DNA from: a virus
DNA length: 35,742 nt
Virus record (IMG/VR): IMGVR_UViG_3300010368_000038
Span: 1-35,742 of that record
Reading direction: 5' to 3' (one strand)
Shown here: positions 1 through 9,280 of the stretch, one piece after another
Layout: each line of letters opens with the position of its first letter
How positions within the stretch are numbered: the stretch's first letter is position 1
Made by a program: the position numbers and the translations under genes
Notes under the pieces: generated by a model
What the model saw: the letters and a program-made list of their open reading frames with translations, nothing else
Databases searched by the model: none
Told to the model about the DNA's origin: nothing

Positions 1-3000
1 GATTATGTGCAGGATAAGTTTACAGTAAACGAAGCACCTTACAGCATTATATTTAAGCTATCCTCTCCAATCCCTGCAAGCGCTAGAGTTGGAACAGAAA
101 TATGGATAGCACAACAATTAGGTGCAGACTATCCGGTCACAGATCTTACAATTACACCACCGGACTTAAAGCCACAAGCGTTTGAGATTGCTGGGCCTAA
201 TTTCGACGTATTAGCAAAGGTGCGTACCGGAATTTCGACCAATTATAAGGACAAAGATGACCTGACAACCACCGATACAAACACACAATATCAAATAGAG
301 AGTAGGTTAGTAAGCAGTTCACTTGTTGAAGGTATTGAAATTAACACCGATTTTAGAAAGTTTGAAAATTTTGTAAAGTATAGTAATGCTGTTGAGCGTT
401 TAAATGCATTCTTAAACAAAATTAAACTAATCGAAAGTTATGATGGACGCATCAAAGCGTTGACAACGGACCTAAACGGACTACCGAGTGCTAGTGCTTC
501 AAGCAGTGTTGCATTTACAAACAACATAAACTCAGCACGAACTAAAAGGAGTAGTGTAATAGGGAGTTTTGATGCCTACGAACGTTATTTATATTACTCA
601 TCTGCGAGCTACGAAACAAGCTCTTTTGGAGAGTTTTATCCAACCACATGGCCGAAGCAAAACAGCGCACAACCTTACTTGCAATATTCGTGGACATCTT
701 CACAAGCAGAGGCTTGGTTTGAAGGATCTATTGCATCCGCAAGCTTACATGACACCAACAACATTAATGCCTTAACAAAGAGCATACCATCACACATCGT
801 AGAAGACACGGATAACGAAACCTACACAACATTGGTGCAAGTAGCTGGGCATTACTTTGATGATATCCTTCCGTATATTAAGGAATACACCAACAGATAT
901 AACCATACACAAAAGCTGTCCGAAGGTTTAAGTAGAGATCTACTATATGTGATAGGTGAAAATCTAGGATTTGAGTTTGAAAACGGATCATCATTAGATG
1001 ACTTATGGAGTTACGCCTTAGGAACCGATGCAACTGGCAGCTCTAATACAGCATACAACACTACTATTGATGATACGATGAAAGGCATCTGGAAGCGTAT
1101 CATTACAAACCTACCATACTTAATAAAAACAAAGGGTACGGAGCGGTGCTTACGTGCATTAATTAATTGTTTTGGTATTCCAGACACAATTCTACGTATT
1201 AAAGAATATGGAGGTCACGAAGGAGGATTTGACAAAAAATCTGATCTAGTATATGACCGGTTTTATTATGCGTTTGTAGCAGGATACAACGGACAAACCT
1301 CAGGATTACCAGCACAACAAATTAAAGCTCCTTGGCAAGCTGTATCGCAGAGTGGATTGTTTCCACAAACAATAGAGCTTCGTGTAAGAATGGCTGATAA
1401 CCAGACTAAAGATCAAACAATATTTGAAGTACCAGATCTTTGGAAGGTTCGAGCTTTTCAGAGCGCAAGTGATAAATATATAGGATTTTTCTTAAGCGGT
1501 AGCCAAGGATGGGCGACAGCAAGCGTATCAACATCTTTGTATGATACTAACACGCAGGACCCATACACAGATCAAGATACAAGATGGCATCACATTGCGC
1601 TAAGACGAGAAGCTCAAACTGATACTATTACAGACAATCAAACATACACATTGATTGTTAAAAGTACAAAGTACAATAAAGTAGTATCAACAACAACTGC
1701 TTCCCTTTTCGTTGATGGTAGTACAAGCTCTTCATATAACAACTCGTTCACAACGACAGACAATGTATGGATACCAGGTAGTGGATCATATGCGTTAGCA
1801 GATTCACACTCAATGGACCTATTCTCTGGAAGCGTTCAAGAGTTTAGATATTGGACTTCTGAATTGCAAGATGCAATATTAGATAATCATGCATTAGCTC
1901 CAACGAGTTTCCAAGGTAATACAGATGGAGTGTTTACAGGAAGCACCTCAAGCTTTGATACTTTAACTTATCGATTAGCATTAGGTACAGACAATAAAAC
2001 AACACTTGATAACAACTACCCTGCTACTTCTAGCTTTGATTCACAACACCCTAATCAAAGTATTGCCGTACCATCAGCTTCTTTCTACAACATTACCAGC
2101 TCAGCATATTATCGCGTTATTGAGCAGAATTCGTTGGAGTGGCCTGATTTAGGTGCAAACAGAAGCATATCATCAAAGATCAGGATTGACAGTACAGTAT
2201 TAGTAGACACTCAACTGTTTCCAAATAATAAAGTTGAAAAACCTCTAACAGATAACAATCCACCTGACAACGCAAAGTTAGGAGTATTCTTATCACCTAT
2301 GAATGAGGTAAATCAAGATATCGCAGAGCAGTTTGGAGGAATAAGTATTGATGATTATATTGGAGATCCGTCACACCTATCATTAGAGGATTACCCAGAT
2401 CTTCAAAGTCTAGCACGCATATACAGTAAAAAGTATACAGCCAATAACCGCCCAATGGAGTATGTCAGATTACTGACACACTACAATGCTGCGTTGTTTA
2501 AGCTAATTCAACGCTTTGTGCCGTATAGAGCTAACACACAGACTGGATTACTAATTGAACCAACAATCCTTGAGCGTAGTAAGATATCAACACCACCGCC
2601 AGTAGTAGAAGATCTACAGTATACTGCATCATTGGTGTTAAGTCCTGATGTACTTTTTCCACCATCTGGTGAGGTTGAAAATGGAGCTAATGATCCACAG
2701 CCGCAGTACGTTGAAGCAGCAACAATAGGAGGAGATCAGTCAGATTATTTAGTCTTAGAAGGAGATGCTGAGGCAATTCTTCCACAAAACAATGAAGCGA
2801 GTATTGATTTACAACCAAGCTCCAATGGATTGTACGGAATTGTTGCAGACAATACACAAGATCCAGTACTAATACTATCAGAAGTTAGCGGCAGTAACTT
2901 TGAGTTAGTAGATGGAACGGTTGATTTAGCTATTACACAAACGGGGTGGAATTCTAGATATCAAGGATCTAAGTACATATACTTCACCTACAACTCAAGC

Positions 3001-3933
3001 GGAAGCGATCCAAGAGTGCTTACCTACGTGACAGCTAGTAGGTATGATACTTGGGAAGCAATAAACCCAAGCATACTAACAAGCAGGTTTAGTGAGCAGA
3101 GTAGTCCAGATAACTTTAAGTATCAAAAAGATGTATGGAATTACCAAGCCTTAGAAAAATACTACAGCACACCTGTGTTTACACAATTTACAAGTTCAGA
3201 AGCAGCACAAGAGAATTTTTGGACAAACAATTTTGGATTACGATTCTCAAGCTCATACGCAGGAACAACGCCATACGCTACACCGTTTCTGAATGGCGCT
3301 AGTGAACCTAGATGGATATTGAGTGGATCACGATACGGTACAGATGGTGCAAGTGGCCCATTTAACGGATTAAACTTTAATTCCAAAGCAACTGGAAACT
3401 TTACTGGATCAGCAGTGTTAGATTCATTCTTCAACGAAAGAGAAGATGCTGACACAACAAACTACGGTTATCGCATTAAAGGATCAATCGTACTGATTAA
3501 TGTTGGTGGAACAAATGCCGGTGCTGTAATATTCCAAGCTGGAAAACAAGGATCACAATTCACACACACTGAAAACACGTTCACTGGATCCGGAACTAAG
3601 GATACTGTTAACTTTGATTTTATAACACGCGCAGACGGATCTGAGCTAATAATAACCGTCCAACAATCTGTAAATACGGAAGGATATGTGTGTATTCAAA
3701 ATTTACAAGTACAACCACTAAATTACTTTGAGTCGGTACAAGATTATCATCTATGGAATAGTAGAGGTATGGTTAACGCAAGATATGAAGGATGCAAACT
3801 AACATCAGTAGATTACAACGTAGATAGTCCTGATACAGTAGATGGAGGACCAGTAATAACAATAACAGAAGGAGGAGGAAAGATACTCATAGCAAAACCT
3901 AGCAATCAAAGGGGTACATTCCAAATTCGATAG
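1..3933 (+). CDS. Very large virion protein with LamG domain (5' end cut by window)
   Basis: The frame is open to the first base of the window, so the gene probably begins upstream; the first possible internal start is GTG at 7. At least 1,310 residues are present. Around residues 375-400 is a segment with KTKGTERCLRALINCFGIP followed by ILRIKEYGG, which I associate from memory with large structural proteins of marine T4-like phages. A concanavalin/LamG-like domain covers roughly residues 450-630, with the typical RWHHIAL strand, a FVDGS strand and a closing GSVQEFRYW strand. The C-terminal 250 residues are Gly/Ser/Thr-rich beta-type sequence that could be a carbohydrate-binding jelly roll. 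LamG domains usually bind glycans or proteins, so a tail, baseplate or adhesin role is inferred. No catalytic motif seen. Structural call fairly sure; exact virion position unknown. Confidence 0.75.
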   Translation, partial: DYVQDKFTVNEAPYSIIFKLSSPIPASARVGTEIWIAQQLGADYPVTDLTITPPDLKPQAFEIAGPNFDVLAKVRTGISTNYKDKDDLTTTDTNTQYQIESRLVSSSLVEGIEINTDFRKFENFVKYSNAVERLNAFLNKIKLIESYDGRIKALTTDLNGLPSASASSSVAFTNNINSARTKRSSVIGSFDAYERYLYYSSASYETSSFGEFYPTTWPKQNSAQPYLQYSWTSSQAEAWFEGSIASASLHDTNNINALTKSIPSHIVEDTDNETYTTLVQVAGHYFDDILPYIKEYTNRYNHTQKLSEGLSRDLLYVIGENLGFEFENGSSLDDLWSYALGTDATGSSNTAYNTTIDDTMKGIWKRIITNLPYLIKTKGTERCLRALINCFGIPDTILRIKEYGGHEGGFDKKSDLVYDRFYYAFVAGYNGQTSGLPAQQIKAPWQAVSQSGLFPQTIELRVRMADNQTKDQTIFEVPDLWKVRAFQSASDKYIGFFLSGSQGWATASVSTSLYDTNTQDPYTDQDTRWHHIALRREAQTDTITDNQTYTLIVKSTKYNKVVSTTTASLFVDGSTSSSYNNSFTTTDNVWIPGSGSYALADSHSMDLFSGSVQEFRYWTSELQDAILDNHALAPTSFQGNTDGVFTGSTSSFDTLTYRLALGTDNKTTLDNNYPATSSFDSQHPNQSIAVPSASFYNITSSAYYRVIEQNSLEWPDLGANRSISSKIRIDSTVLVDTQLFPNNKVEKPLTDNNPPDNAKLGVFLSPMNEVNQDIAEQFGGISIDDYIGDPSHLSLEDYPDLQSLARIYSKKYTANNRPMEYVRLLTHYNAALFKLIQRFVPYRANTQTGLLIEPTILERSKISTPPPVVEDLQYTASLVLSPDVLFPPSGEVENGANDPQPQYVEAATIGGDQSDYLVLEGDAEAILPQNNEASIDLQPSSNGLYGIVADNTQDPVLILSEVSGSNFELVDGTVDLAITQTGWNSRYQGSKYIYFTYNSSGSDPRVLTYVTASRYDTWEAINPSILTSRFSEQSSPDNFKYQKDVWNYQALEKYYSTPVFTQFTSSEAAQENFWTNNFGLRFSSSYAGTTPYATPFLNGASEPRWILSGSRYGTDGASGPFNGLNFNSKATGNFTGSAVLDSFFNEREDADTTNYGYRIKGSIVLINVGGTNAGAVIFQAGKQGSQFTHTENTFTGSGTKDTVNFDFITRADGSELIITVQQSVNTEGYVCIQNLQVQPLNYFESVQDYHLWNSRGMVNARYEGCKLTSVDYNVDSPDTVDGGPVITITEGGGKILIAKPSNQRGTFQIR

Positions 3934-3948
3934 GGTTTTCTAAAACCC
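3933..3948 (+). terminator. Short palindromic hairpin after the first gene
   Basis: GGGTTTTCTAAAACCC is a perfect inverted repeat that begins on the last base of the stop codon. It could form a 5-7 bp stem with a tiny loop, but no T-run follows. It may be a weak terminator or an mRNA 3' end stabiliser. It directly precedes the candidate promoter motif at 3953. Confidence 0.3.
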
Positions 3949-3952
3949 GACA

Positions 3953-3960
3953 TATTTATA
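3953..3960 (+). promoter_or_regulatory. TATTTATA motif, candidate late promoter
   Basis: TATTTATA sits in the longer string CCGACATATTTAT, which recurs exactly at 28430-28442 ahead of another gene. The next start codon is 27 bases downstream. Promoter function is inferred only from recurrence and position. Confidence 0.5.
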
Positions 3961-3986
3961 TATAAACGCTAAAACAACAGCACAAA

Positions 3987-4745
3987 GTGGGATATTTAGA
4001 CAATACAACAGTAACAGTCGATGCTATATTGACTAACAAAGGACGAGAGATCCTTGCGGCAGGAGGCCGACTAAACATCGTAAAATTCGCTCTATCTGAC
4101 GATGAAGTGGATTACGATTTATGGAATCCAGCTCACACATTGGGAACAAATTATTACGGAAAAGTAATTGAAGACATGCCAGTTTTGGAAGCGCTTCCTG
4201 ATGAGACGCAGATGATGCGATACAAGCTACTTACTCTGCCTAAGGATGTTATCGGTATTCCGGTAATTAGTATACAGCCATCGGCTATTACATTCACTTC
4301 ATTAACTCAAGAGATTACAGTAAGACCAAGCACATTGAACTTACAAGGAGCAAATGAAACAAACGGATACACAGCTATTCTAAGTGACGATACAGTTGCT
4401 ACATTAGAGGTAGCATCTGACGGAGGAGTCCTTAGAGCTCCACGAGGAGGAGTAGCGCCATCTGGAAACACAGATTTAGCTAACGCTGCAACTAGTTTTA
4501 TCGACGACGAGACAACAAGTGTAGCAACAAGAGGTAAGTCAATAACTCGAACTGGTAGTAAGTTTGTTTTAAAAGCAAAACCGCAAGCAGACTTAACTAA
4601 AACAGTTAAAGCGTTGTTAACAATCGTAGGAAACGAAACTGGTGGATTCAAAACAATAATCATCACAGTTGATCCAACTAACTTTAATACACTAGACGTA
4701 GGAACAGCATCACCATCACCCGTTGGAGTAGCACCAGCACTTTAA
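3987..4745 (+). CDS. Conserved phage structural protein (MGYLDN family)
   Basis: This 252-residue protein starts at GTG (3987). The start is supported by the N-terminus MGYLDNTTVTVDAILTNKG, which I recognise from memory as the beginning of a family found beside tail/baseplate genes in many marine myoviruses. Residues 1-100 hold the conserved part (KFALSDDEVDYDLWNP, then VLEALPDETQMM). Residues 105-150 look like an Ig-like/Big-type beta domain (ISIQPSAITFTS, then LSDDTVATLEV). The C-terminus is Ala/Ser/Pro-rich. There is no signal peptide or membrane segment. It is followed 15 bases later by another structural gene and probably shares its transcript. The molecular role is not known to me; virion component is the best reading. 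Confidence 0.6.
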   Translation: MGYLDNTTVTVDAILTNKGREILAAGGRLNIVKFALSDDEVDYDLWNPAHTLGTNYYGKVIEDMPVLEALPDETQMMRYKLLTLPKDVIGIPVISIQPSAITFTSLTQEITVRPSTLNLQGANETNGYTAILSDDTVATLEVASDGGVLRAPRGGVAPSGNTDLANAATSFIDDETTSVATRGKSITRTGSKFVLKAKPQADLTKTVKALLTIVGNETGGFKTIIITVDPTNFNTLDVGTASPSPVGVAPAL

Positions 4746-4759
4746 TAAAAAAATAAGCA

Positions 4760-5827
4760 ATGGCAGAAATATATAAATCGTTTACCGGAGACGATATTGT
4801 AACAGGAGACACACAAATAATCTCTCAACCGGTCTGGTCAGAGAACATGAACCCATACTCACAGTCCTTTGGAGGATCGAGTGGAATTGGATTCTTTACC
4901 TCATCAGCGCAAGTATCGCAATCTGGGGAGTACTATGTAAACACATACCATAGAAACCCCGCCGATCCAAACGAATCAGCACAAGCAGCTATTCAGTTTG
5001 CAATTGCTTATGGTCACAGATTGGGTAGCGGATCTTATGGTGATCCAAATACAGTAGGACAAAATGAAAACGATACACCAACAAGAGCAATATACTCACA
5101 ATATCGTAACCAACTACTACCTCCAACAGACACAGCATTTACATTTGGTAGTGATACACCAGACGAAATCATTGTATTCAACATTGCAAGAGCAAGATTC
5201 AGACAAAAGATTGATCCAGGAAACTGGGAGCTAAGAATAGCATCAGGTACTTTAGCTAATGGAGCTACATCATATATGTCGTTCATAGACAATAGTGGTG
5301 AAGAAGAAACACCTACACTTAATGAAGCGGGTAGAGTAATTGGAATCTATAGTGGATCAGGAGCAGTAACAGCCTCTAACGCGGTTTACGGATTATTTTA
5401 TCCAGACCATGGGGTGTTTGTGTTCAATGCCACACGTTTAGCATCTGAAACTGGAATGCCAATTAATTCGGGATCAGCTGCGACACTGTCAGCTGCATCA
5501 ATTCAACCTAAAAACTCAGTAACAGCTTCCTTATACGTATCATCATCAACATACTTTGCTGCACGAAGCGAAGAGAAGGTGACAAGTACACACTACTTTG
5601 TTCGAGTGACTAACAAAAACTTTAACTTTTCTAACAACCCAACATTCGTAACGGGAAGCACAGGACAGTTTAGATTTGCTAGCATGTTGAGAAATCCAAG
5701 CGTTTATATTACTACAATTGGAATGTACGATGACAACAACAGATTAGTAGCAGTAGCTAAGTTAAGCAAGCCTTTGTTGAAAAGTTTTAATCGTGAGGCA
5801 CTTATAAAGGTAAAATTAGACTACTAA
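4760..5827 (+). CDS. Structural protein sharing N- and C-terminal modules with the 966-residue neighbour
   Basis: The protein has 355 residues and starts at ATG 4760 behind an A-rich leader. Its N-terminus, MAEIYKSFTGDDI, parallels MAGIFKNLDASDI in the product of 5910-8810. Its last 140 residues also match that protein: a DHGVFVF segment near residue 216, then FNFSNNPTF, then YITTIGMYDDNNRLVAVAKL ahead of the end. The middle (residues 60-210) is different and holds a predicted beta-rich region. The pattern suggests two paralogues built on the same attachment ends with exchanged central domains. A hairpin terminator follows the stop. It is probably a tail or baseplate component; no enzyme motif is seen. 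Confidence 0.6.
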   Translation: MAEIYKSFTGDDIVTGDTQIISQPVWSENMNPYSQSFGGSSGIGFFTSSAQVSQSGEYYVNTYHRNPADPNESAQAAIQFAIAYGHRLGSGSYGDPNTVGQNENDTPTRAIYSQYRNQLLPPTDTAFTFGSDTPDEIIVFNIARARFRQKIDPGNWELRIASGTLANGATSYMSFIDNSGEEETPTLNEAGRVIGIYSGSGAVTASNAVYGLFYPDHGVFVFNATRLASETGMPINSGSAATLSAASIQPKNSVTASLYVSSSTYFAARSEEKVTSTHYFVRVTNKNFNFSNNPTFVTGSTGQFRFASMLRNPSVYITTIGMYDDNNRLVAVAKLSKPLLKSFNREALIKVKLDY

Positions 5828-5855
5828 CAATCCTTATTACATTATAATAAGACAG

Positions 5856-5890
5856 ACCCGTGGACGCAGAGCGACTGCGGGTTTCTTTTT
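5856..5890 (+). terminator. Rho-independent terminator
   Basis: An ACCC...GGGT outer stem (5856-5859 with 5879-5882) encloses a GCAG/CTGC inner stem with an AGCGA loop, followed by TTTCTTTTT. It ends the 3987-5827 unit, and a TATTTATA motif follows eight bases later. Confidence 0.75.
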
Positions 5891-5897
5891 CTAAGCC

Positions 5898-5905
5898 TAT
5901 TTATA
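5898..5905 (+). promoter_or_regulatory. TATTTATA motif, candidate late promoter
   Basis: This is part of AGCCTATTTATA, a 12-mer found identically at 17451 and 26546. It lies between a terminator and the ATG at 5910, only four bases from it. If it is a -10-type element, the transcript would be nearly leaderless. Confidence 0.55.
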
Positions 5906-5909
5906 TACA

Positions 5910-8810
5910 ATGGCAGGTATATTCAAAAATCTCGATGCATCTGATATAAGGCTTACGCCTTTCCGATCACACAAAAAGTGGAATAGCACAATCTGTTACG
6001 ATGACTACTACACAAATGTACAAGCCAATCCAGAATCCATCGGGTTACTAGAAAACGAAGTGACACGAGTGTATGTTTCGGATGCGAGTTCAAGTCGCCT
6101 ATTAAAACTAAACCAGAGCGATAGGTACGAAATACTAGCAGACGAGATAGTGACCAATTTGACAGCAAGTGAGTATGGACAAGACTACGCAAGAAGCTAT
6201 GTAGCGTCTTATGGTACTAATGATTTAACAATGTCCGATTCTGATTTACAAGTTGCTGCTGGAGGAACCTATAGCAGTACGATTGTAAACCACATAACAG
6301 ACGTTTCGTATGCGGTATCATCTAGCAGCACATCCAGCTATATGTTTGTGGTTGGAGAGGGTGGAATATCAGGAAAGGAGTTTAGTACGCTTGATGGTAA
6401 CTTTATTGGCAGTGAGTATACACCAACAGGGATAGACGATGCAGTTACTGGATCATTTGTAGCAGTAAACGCTGAAGGTAAGCTAAATAACGATAAGATA
6501 GTTGCGTTAGTGTCGTCTGGATCTTTAGGTGTATTTGCGGTATCCTTTACTGGATCATACACGGATCCACTAAACGCGCAAACAAGTAGCTCAGTATCAC
6601 CTGGCAGTGCCTACGGATTTGGATTTTATGGAGCAAGTGTGTACGGAGAAAGCATTCCAGTAACATTAAAAACTTTTTTATATTGCGGAACGCAGGATCT
6701 ATACTTTGCTTTATTTGAAGACGGACTTTTGTATAAGGTACAACCTAATGCAACATCTACATTAGTAGCTGGTAACGTAGCTGAAATACTACAAAATAAG
6801 AGCAACTTTGTGTCAGGCTCAATTAATTACCAAACAAGTAAAATACACGTAGTGTATAATACCGGAGAAATTGGTATTGATTTAGTAGCAACAAACACTG
6901 GATACAACGAAGCTTCTTATGAAAAGTTAATAGATGCACGCCAATGGGCATCAAGAAAGCCTATTGTTAAGGCAACAATCCAACAAAATCAAACCCCTGC
7001 TACAATAGGAATTTTTGCAGGCACAACTAGTAGTCTAGCAGAGCAGGTATTCTTTACAATAAACCCAGATACTTACGAAATTGGCAATCCGTGTCACTTT
7101 GGAGCAACAAAGGGCGATATGCGTATTGGGGTGGGAAACAGGGCTGATAACAATATTGACGTATTTATAGGATTCAGTTCACTTTTTAGTGAAAGGTTTA
7201 TTGAGATGTCAAGCACAGAACCAGTATTTCAACTTTATAAAGCAGATTACAATCCTATTCCATCGCACCCAAGCTACAACCCATTAAATACGTTGTTTGA
7301 TCAAGGTAGTCCAACCTTTGATAGATATGAAGCTGTGACGTGGGAGGGTAAATTTCAACGAGTTGTACATAAATCTCTTAATCACTTATTCTACGAAAGC
7401 TTTTATGATAATACAAAAGCTGTGTTTGGAAACGGAAACATAAACAACCAAGTACGACTCATAGAGGACCAAGCATATATTATTGATCTTCCACAATCAA
7501 AATACGGAGAAGCCATCCAACAAAGTTCCGTAATCATAAACACAAGCTACAATATAAGCGGTAGTAACAATAATTCCCTCACAATTGTAGACGATCTTTT
7601 TGGCAACTTATACGTGTCTGGAGGATTAGTGTCTCCAGTAGATGCTACATACCAAGCATCAGGATCCATGTCGTTAAGTCCTGCGGGAGAGTGGCCGACA
7701 AAAGATTTGTATAAGTACAACGGAAAAGGAGCACAAAGCTTTACTAGCAGCTTTAATCAAGGAAACTGGCAAATGCAAACGGTATATAAAAACATTACGT
7801 TTACACAAATAACCGGATCTGAATTGCCTATACCATCACCAATTGATTTGCTAGGTGTTGTTCCTACATTTGACAGCTTAGTATCCTCAAGCATACATAT
7901 ATCACCATCTCAAGTTGGCGAATATCGTCAATCATATAATTTTGAAAACGGCGACTTTGCGATATCATTCATGATCAGACCTACAGAGGTTTCATCACAT
8001 CCATCTGGATCAATAGTACTAGCAAAACAAGGGCAAGCTGAGGATTATGGGGTGGATATTAATGGAAACGTATTTAGCTATTTGGCTAATACCAAATCAC
8101 CATATCGTATTCGAATGAATTCAAGCTATGAATTATTATTTGAACGCGACGATTTATTTGATTTAGCAGTAGTGTCGGGAAGCTTGACACAAAATCAACT
8201 ACATCACGTTGTAGCTATGAAAAGTGGCTCTAATTTGTATATGTATGTAGATAATACGCTAACTCAAACAGCTAGTGATCTATCAAATGCAAGCGCTTGT
8301 TCAAACAAGTCGGACATCTACATTGGAAACTTAGACACAAAAGAGAGAGGTTTTGATGGACTGATTGATAACGTGAAAATATACCCATCATCACTAGGGG
8401 AAGCAGATAGATCGTTATTATATCACACTCTAGGAAGAGGAACCACCATCGTTGGCAACGCTTTCTATAACCACGGAATGCTGGTGTTAGGATCAGTTAC
8501 ATCTCGCTTCATGGATATTAAAAGCGCAACTGCTCGAGGAACTCATACAATTTGGGAAAAGGAAATATCATGCACAGTAGGAGCAGGAGATTTCAATCGA
8601 ACAAACAATCCAACAATACAGCAATACAATCCGGTTACTAATCGATATGAGTTTAAAAGCTTCACAACTGGATCTGATTTCAAACCGTATGTCACATCTG
8701 TGGGTTTGTATGACGAGTACGGACAGCTGTTAGTGGTAGCAAAGTTAGGGTTTCCAATTAAGTTACCAAATAATGTAGATACAACGTTTATAATAAGATA
8801 TGACAAGTGA
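5910..8810 (+). CDS. Large structural protein with C-terminal LamG domain
   Basis: The protein has 966 residues and starts at ATG 5910. The N-terminus is MAGIFKNLDASDIRLTPF, followed by HKKW, a start I associate with myovirus baseplate or tail proteins. Residues 100-560 are repetitive beta sequence with several GNxxADNNIDVFIGFSS-like strands that could form a propeller, though I cannot prove this. Residues about 657-838 form a LamG domain (FAISFMIRP, then LHHVVAMKSGSNLYMYVDN, then FDGLIDNVKIYP). The last 110 residues match the end of the 355-residue upstream neighbour (FNRTNNPT, then YVTSVGLYDEYGQLLVVAKL). The LamG domain is thus inserted before a shared C-terminal module. A host-surface binding role is inferred from LamG; attachment to the virion through the shared ends is also inference. 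Confidence 0.65.
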   Translation: MAGIFKNLDASDIRLTPFRSHKKWNSTICYDDYYTNVQANPESIGLLENEVTRVYVSDASSSRLLKLNQSDRYEILADEIVTNLTASEYGQDYARSYVASYGTNDLTMSDSDLQVAAGGTYSSTIVNHITDVSYAVSSSSTSSYMFVVGEGGISGKEFSTLDGNFIGSEYTPTGIDDAVTGSFVAVNAEGKLNNDKIVALVSSGSLGVFAVSFTGSYTDPLNAQTSSSVSPGSAYGFGFYGASVYGESIPVTLKTFLYCGTQDLYFALFEDGLLYKVQPNATSTLVAGNVAEILQNKSNFVSGSINYQTSKIHVVYNTGEIGIDLVATNTGYNEASYEKLIDARQWASRKPIVKATIQQNQTPATIGIFAGTTSSLAEQVFFTINPDTYEIGNPCHFGATKGDMRIGVGNRADNNIDVFIGFSSLFSERFIEMSSTEPVFQLYKADYNPIPSHPSYNPLNTLFDQGSPTFDRYEAVTWEGKFQRVVHKSLNHLFYESFYDNTKAVFGNGNINNQVRLIEDQAYIIDLPQSKYGEAIQQSSVIINTSYNISGSNNNSLTIVDDLFGNLYVSGGLVSPVDATYQASGSMSLSPAGEWPTKDLYKYNGKGAQSFTSSFNQGNWQMQTVYKNITFTQITGSELPIPSPIDLLGVVPTFDSLVSSSIHISPSQVGEYRQSYNFENGDFAISFMIRPTEVSSHPSGSIVLAKQGQAEDYGVDINGNVFSYLANTKSPYRIRMNSSYELLFERDDLFDLAVVSGSLTQNQLHHVVAMKSGSNLYMYVDNTLTQTASDLSNASACSNKSDIYIGNLDTKERGFDGLIDNVKIYPSSLGEADRSLLYHTLGRGTTIVGNAFYNHGMLVLGSVTSRFMDIKSATARGTHTIWEKEISCTVGAGDFNRTNNPTIQQYNPVTNRYEFKSFTTGSDFKPYVTSVGLYDEYGQLLVVAKLGFPIKLPNNVDTTFIIRYDK

Positions 8811-8854
8811 TGGAAGATGATTACGATGACTGGTTTCCGGACCAAACAATTTGA
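8810..8854 (+). CDS. 14-codon acidic micro-ORF
   Basis: ATG at 8810 overlaps the TGA stop of the preceding gene by one base, and the frame MEDDYDDWFPDQTI ends two bases before the ATG of endonuclease I. The tight stop-start spacing on both sides fits translational coupling, and the peptide is strongly acidic. It may be a real micropeptide or only a coupling device. There is no homology evidence. Confidence 0.25.
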   Translation: MEDDYDDWFPDQTI

Positions 8855-8856
8855 AT

Positions 8857-9261
8857 ATGGTAAGACGAAAGGTTTCAAGAAGAGCAGCTGCTCGAAAAAA
8901 AGGATACAGAAGTGGGTTGGAGGAAGACATAGATGATACTCTAAAGGCTCAGGGCGTGGACGGTGAATATGAACAACACACAATAAAATACACTAAGCCA
9001 GCTACCAACCACACATATACTCCAGATTTTAAACTACCTAATGGAATCTTCATAGAAACAAAAGGTCGCTTTGTGTTAGAAGATAGAAAAAAACACTTGC
9101 TCATAAAGGAGCAACATCCAACCGCTGACATTCGCTTTGTGTTCCAAAATTCCAAAAACAAAATCCGAAAAGGATCAAAAACAACCTACGCAGATTGGTG
9201 TAAAAAGAATGGATTTCAATACAGCGATAAAACGATACCAATAAGTTGGTTAAACGAGTAA
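8857..9261 (+). CDS. T7-type endonuclease I (Holliday junction resolvase)
   Basis: This is a PD-(D/E)xK nuclease of the phage T7 gene 3 family, which cuts four-way junctions and other branched DNA before packaging. Catalytic residues are visible as E22 (SGLEED), D57 (YTPDF), E67 and K69 (IETKG). In T7 endonuclease I the corresponding residues are E20, D55, E65 and K67, so spacing is conserved exactly. I chose the ATG at 8857, giving 134 residues and an Arg/Lys-rich N-terminus; a TTG six bases upstream is possible but less likely. The gene lies directly before the primase and the gp47/gp46 fusion, which fits a recombination role. T4 itself uses the unrelated gp49, so this is a functional substitution. 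Confidence 0.88.
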   Translation: MVRRKVSRRAAARKKGYRSGLEEDIDDTLKAQGVDGEYEQHTIKYTKPATNHTYTPDFKLPNGIFIETKGRFVLEDRKKHLLIKEQHPTADIRFVFQNSKNKIRKGSKTTYADWCKKNGFQYSDKTIPISWLNE

Positions 9262-9270
9262 AATTATGTA

Positions 9271-9278
9271 TATTTAGT
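9271..9278 (+). promoter_or_regulatory. TATTTAGT variant of the recurrent motif
   Basis: GTATATTTAGTCT lies just before the ATG at 9281. It differs from TATTTATA in the last two bases. It also resembles the Bacteroidetes -7 element TAnnTTTG (TATATTTA at 9269), so a host-type promoter is an alternative reading. Confidence 0.4.
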
Positions 9279-9280
9279 CT

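Noticed and set aside
8288-8300. Short palindrome CAAGCGCTTG inside a structural gene
   Set aside because: It is a single 10-base palindrome in coding sequence, without recurrence or position relative to a start or stop.
8543-8983. 146-codon minus-strand frame across the structural/endonuclease junction
   Set aside because: It is antisense to a conserved C-terminal module and to endonuclease I catalytic sequence, with no recognisable domain.
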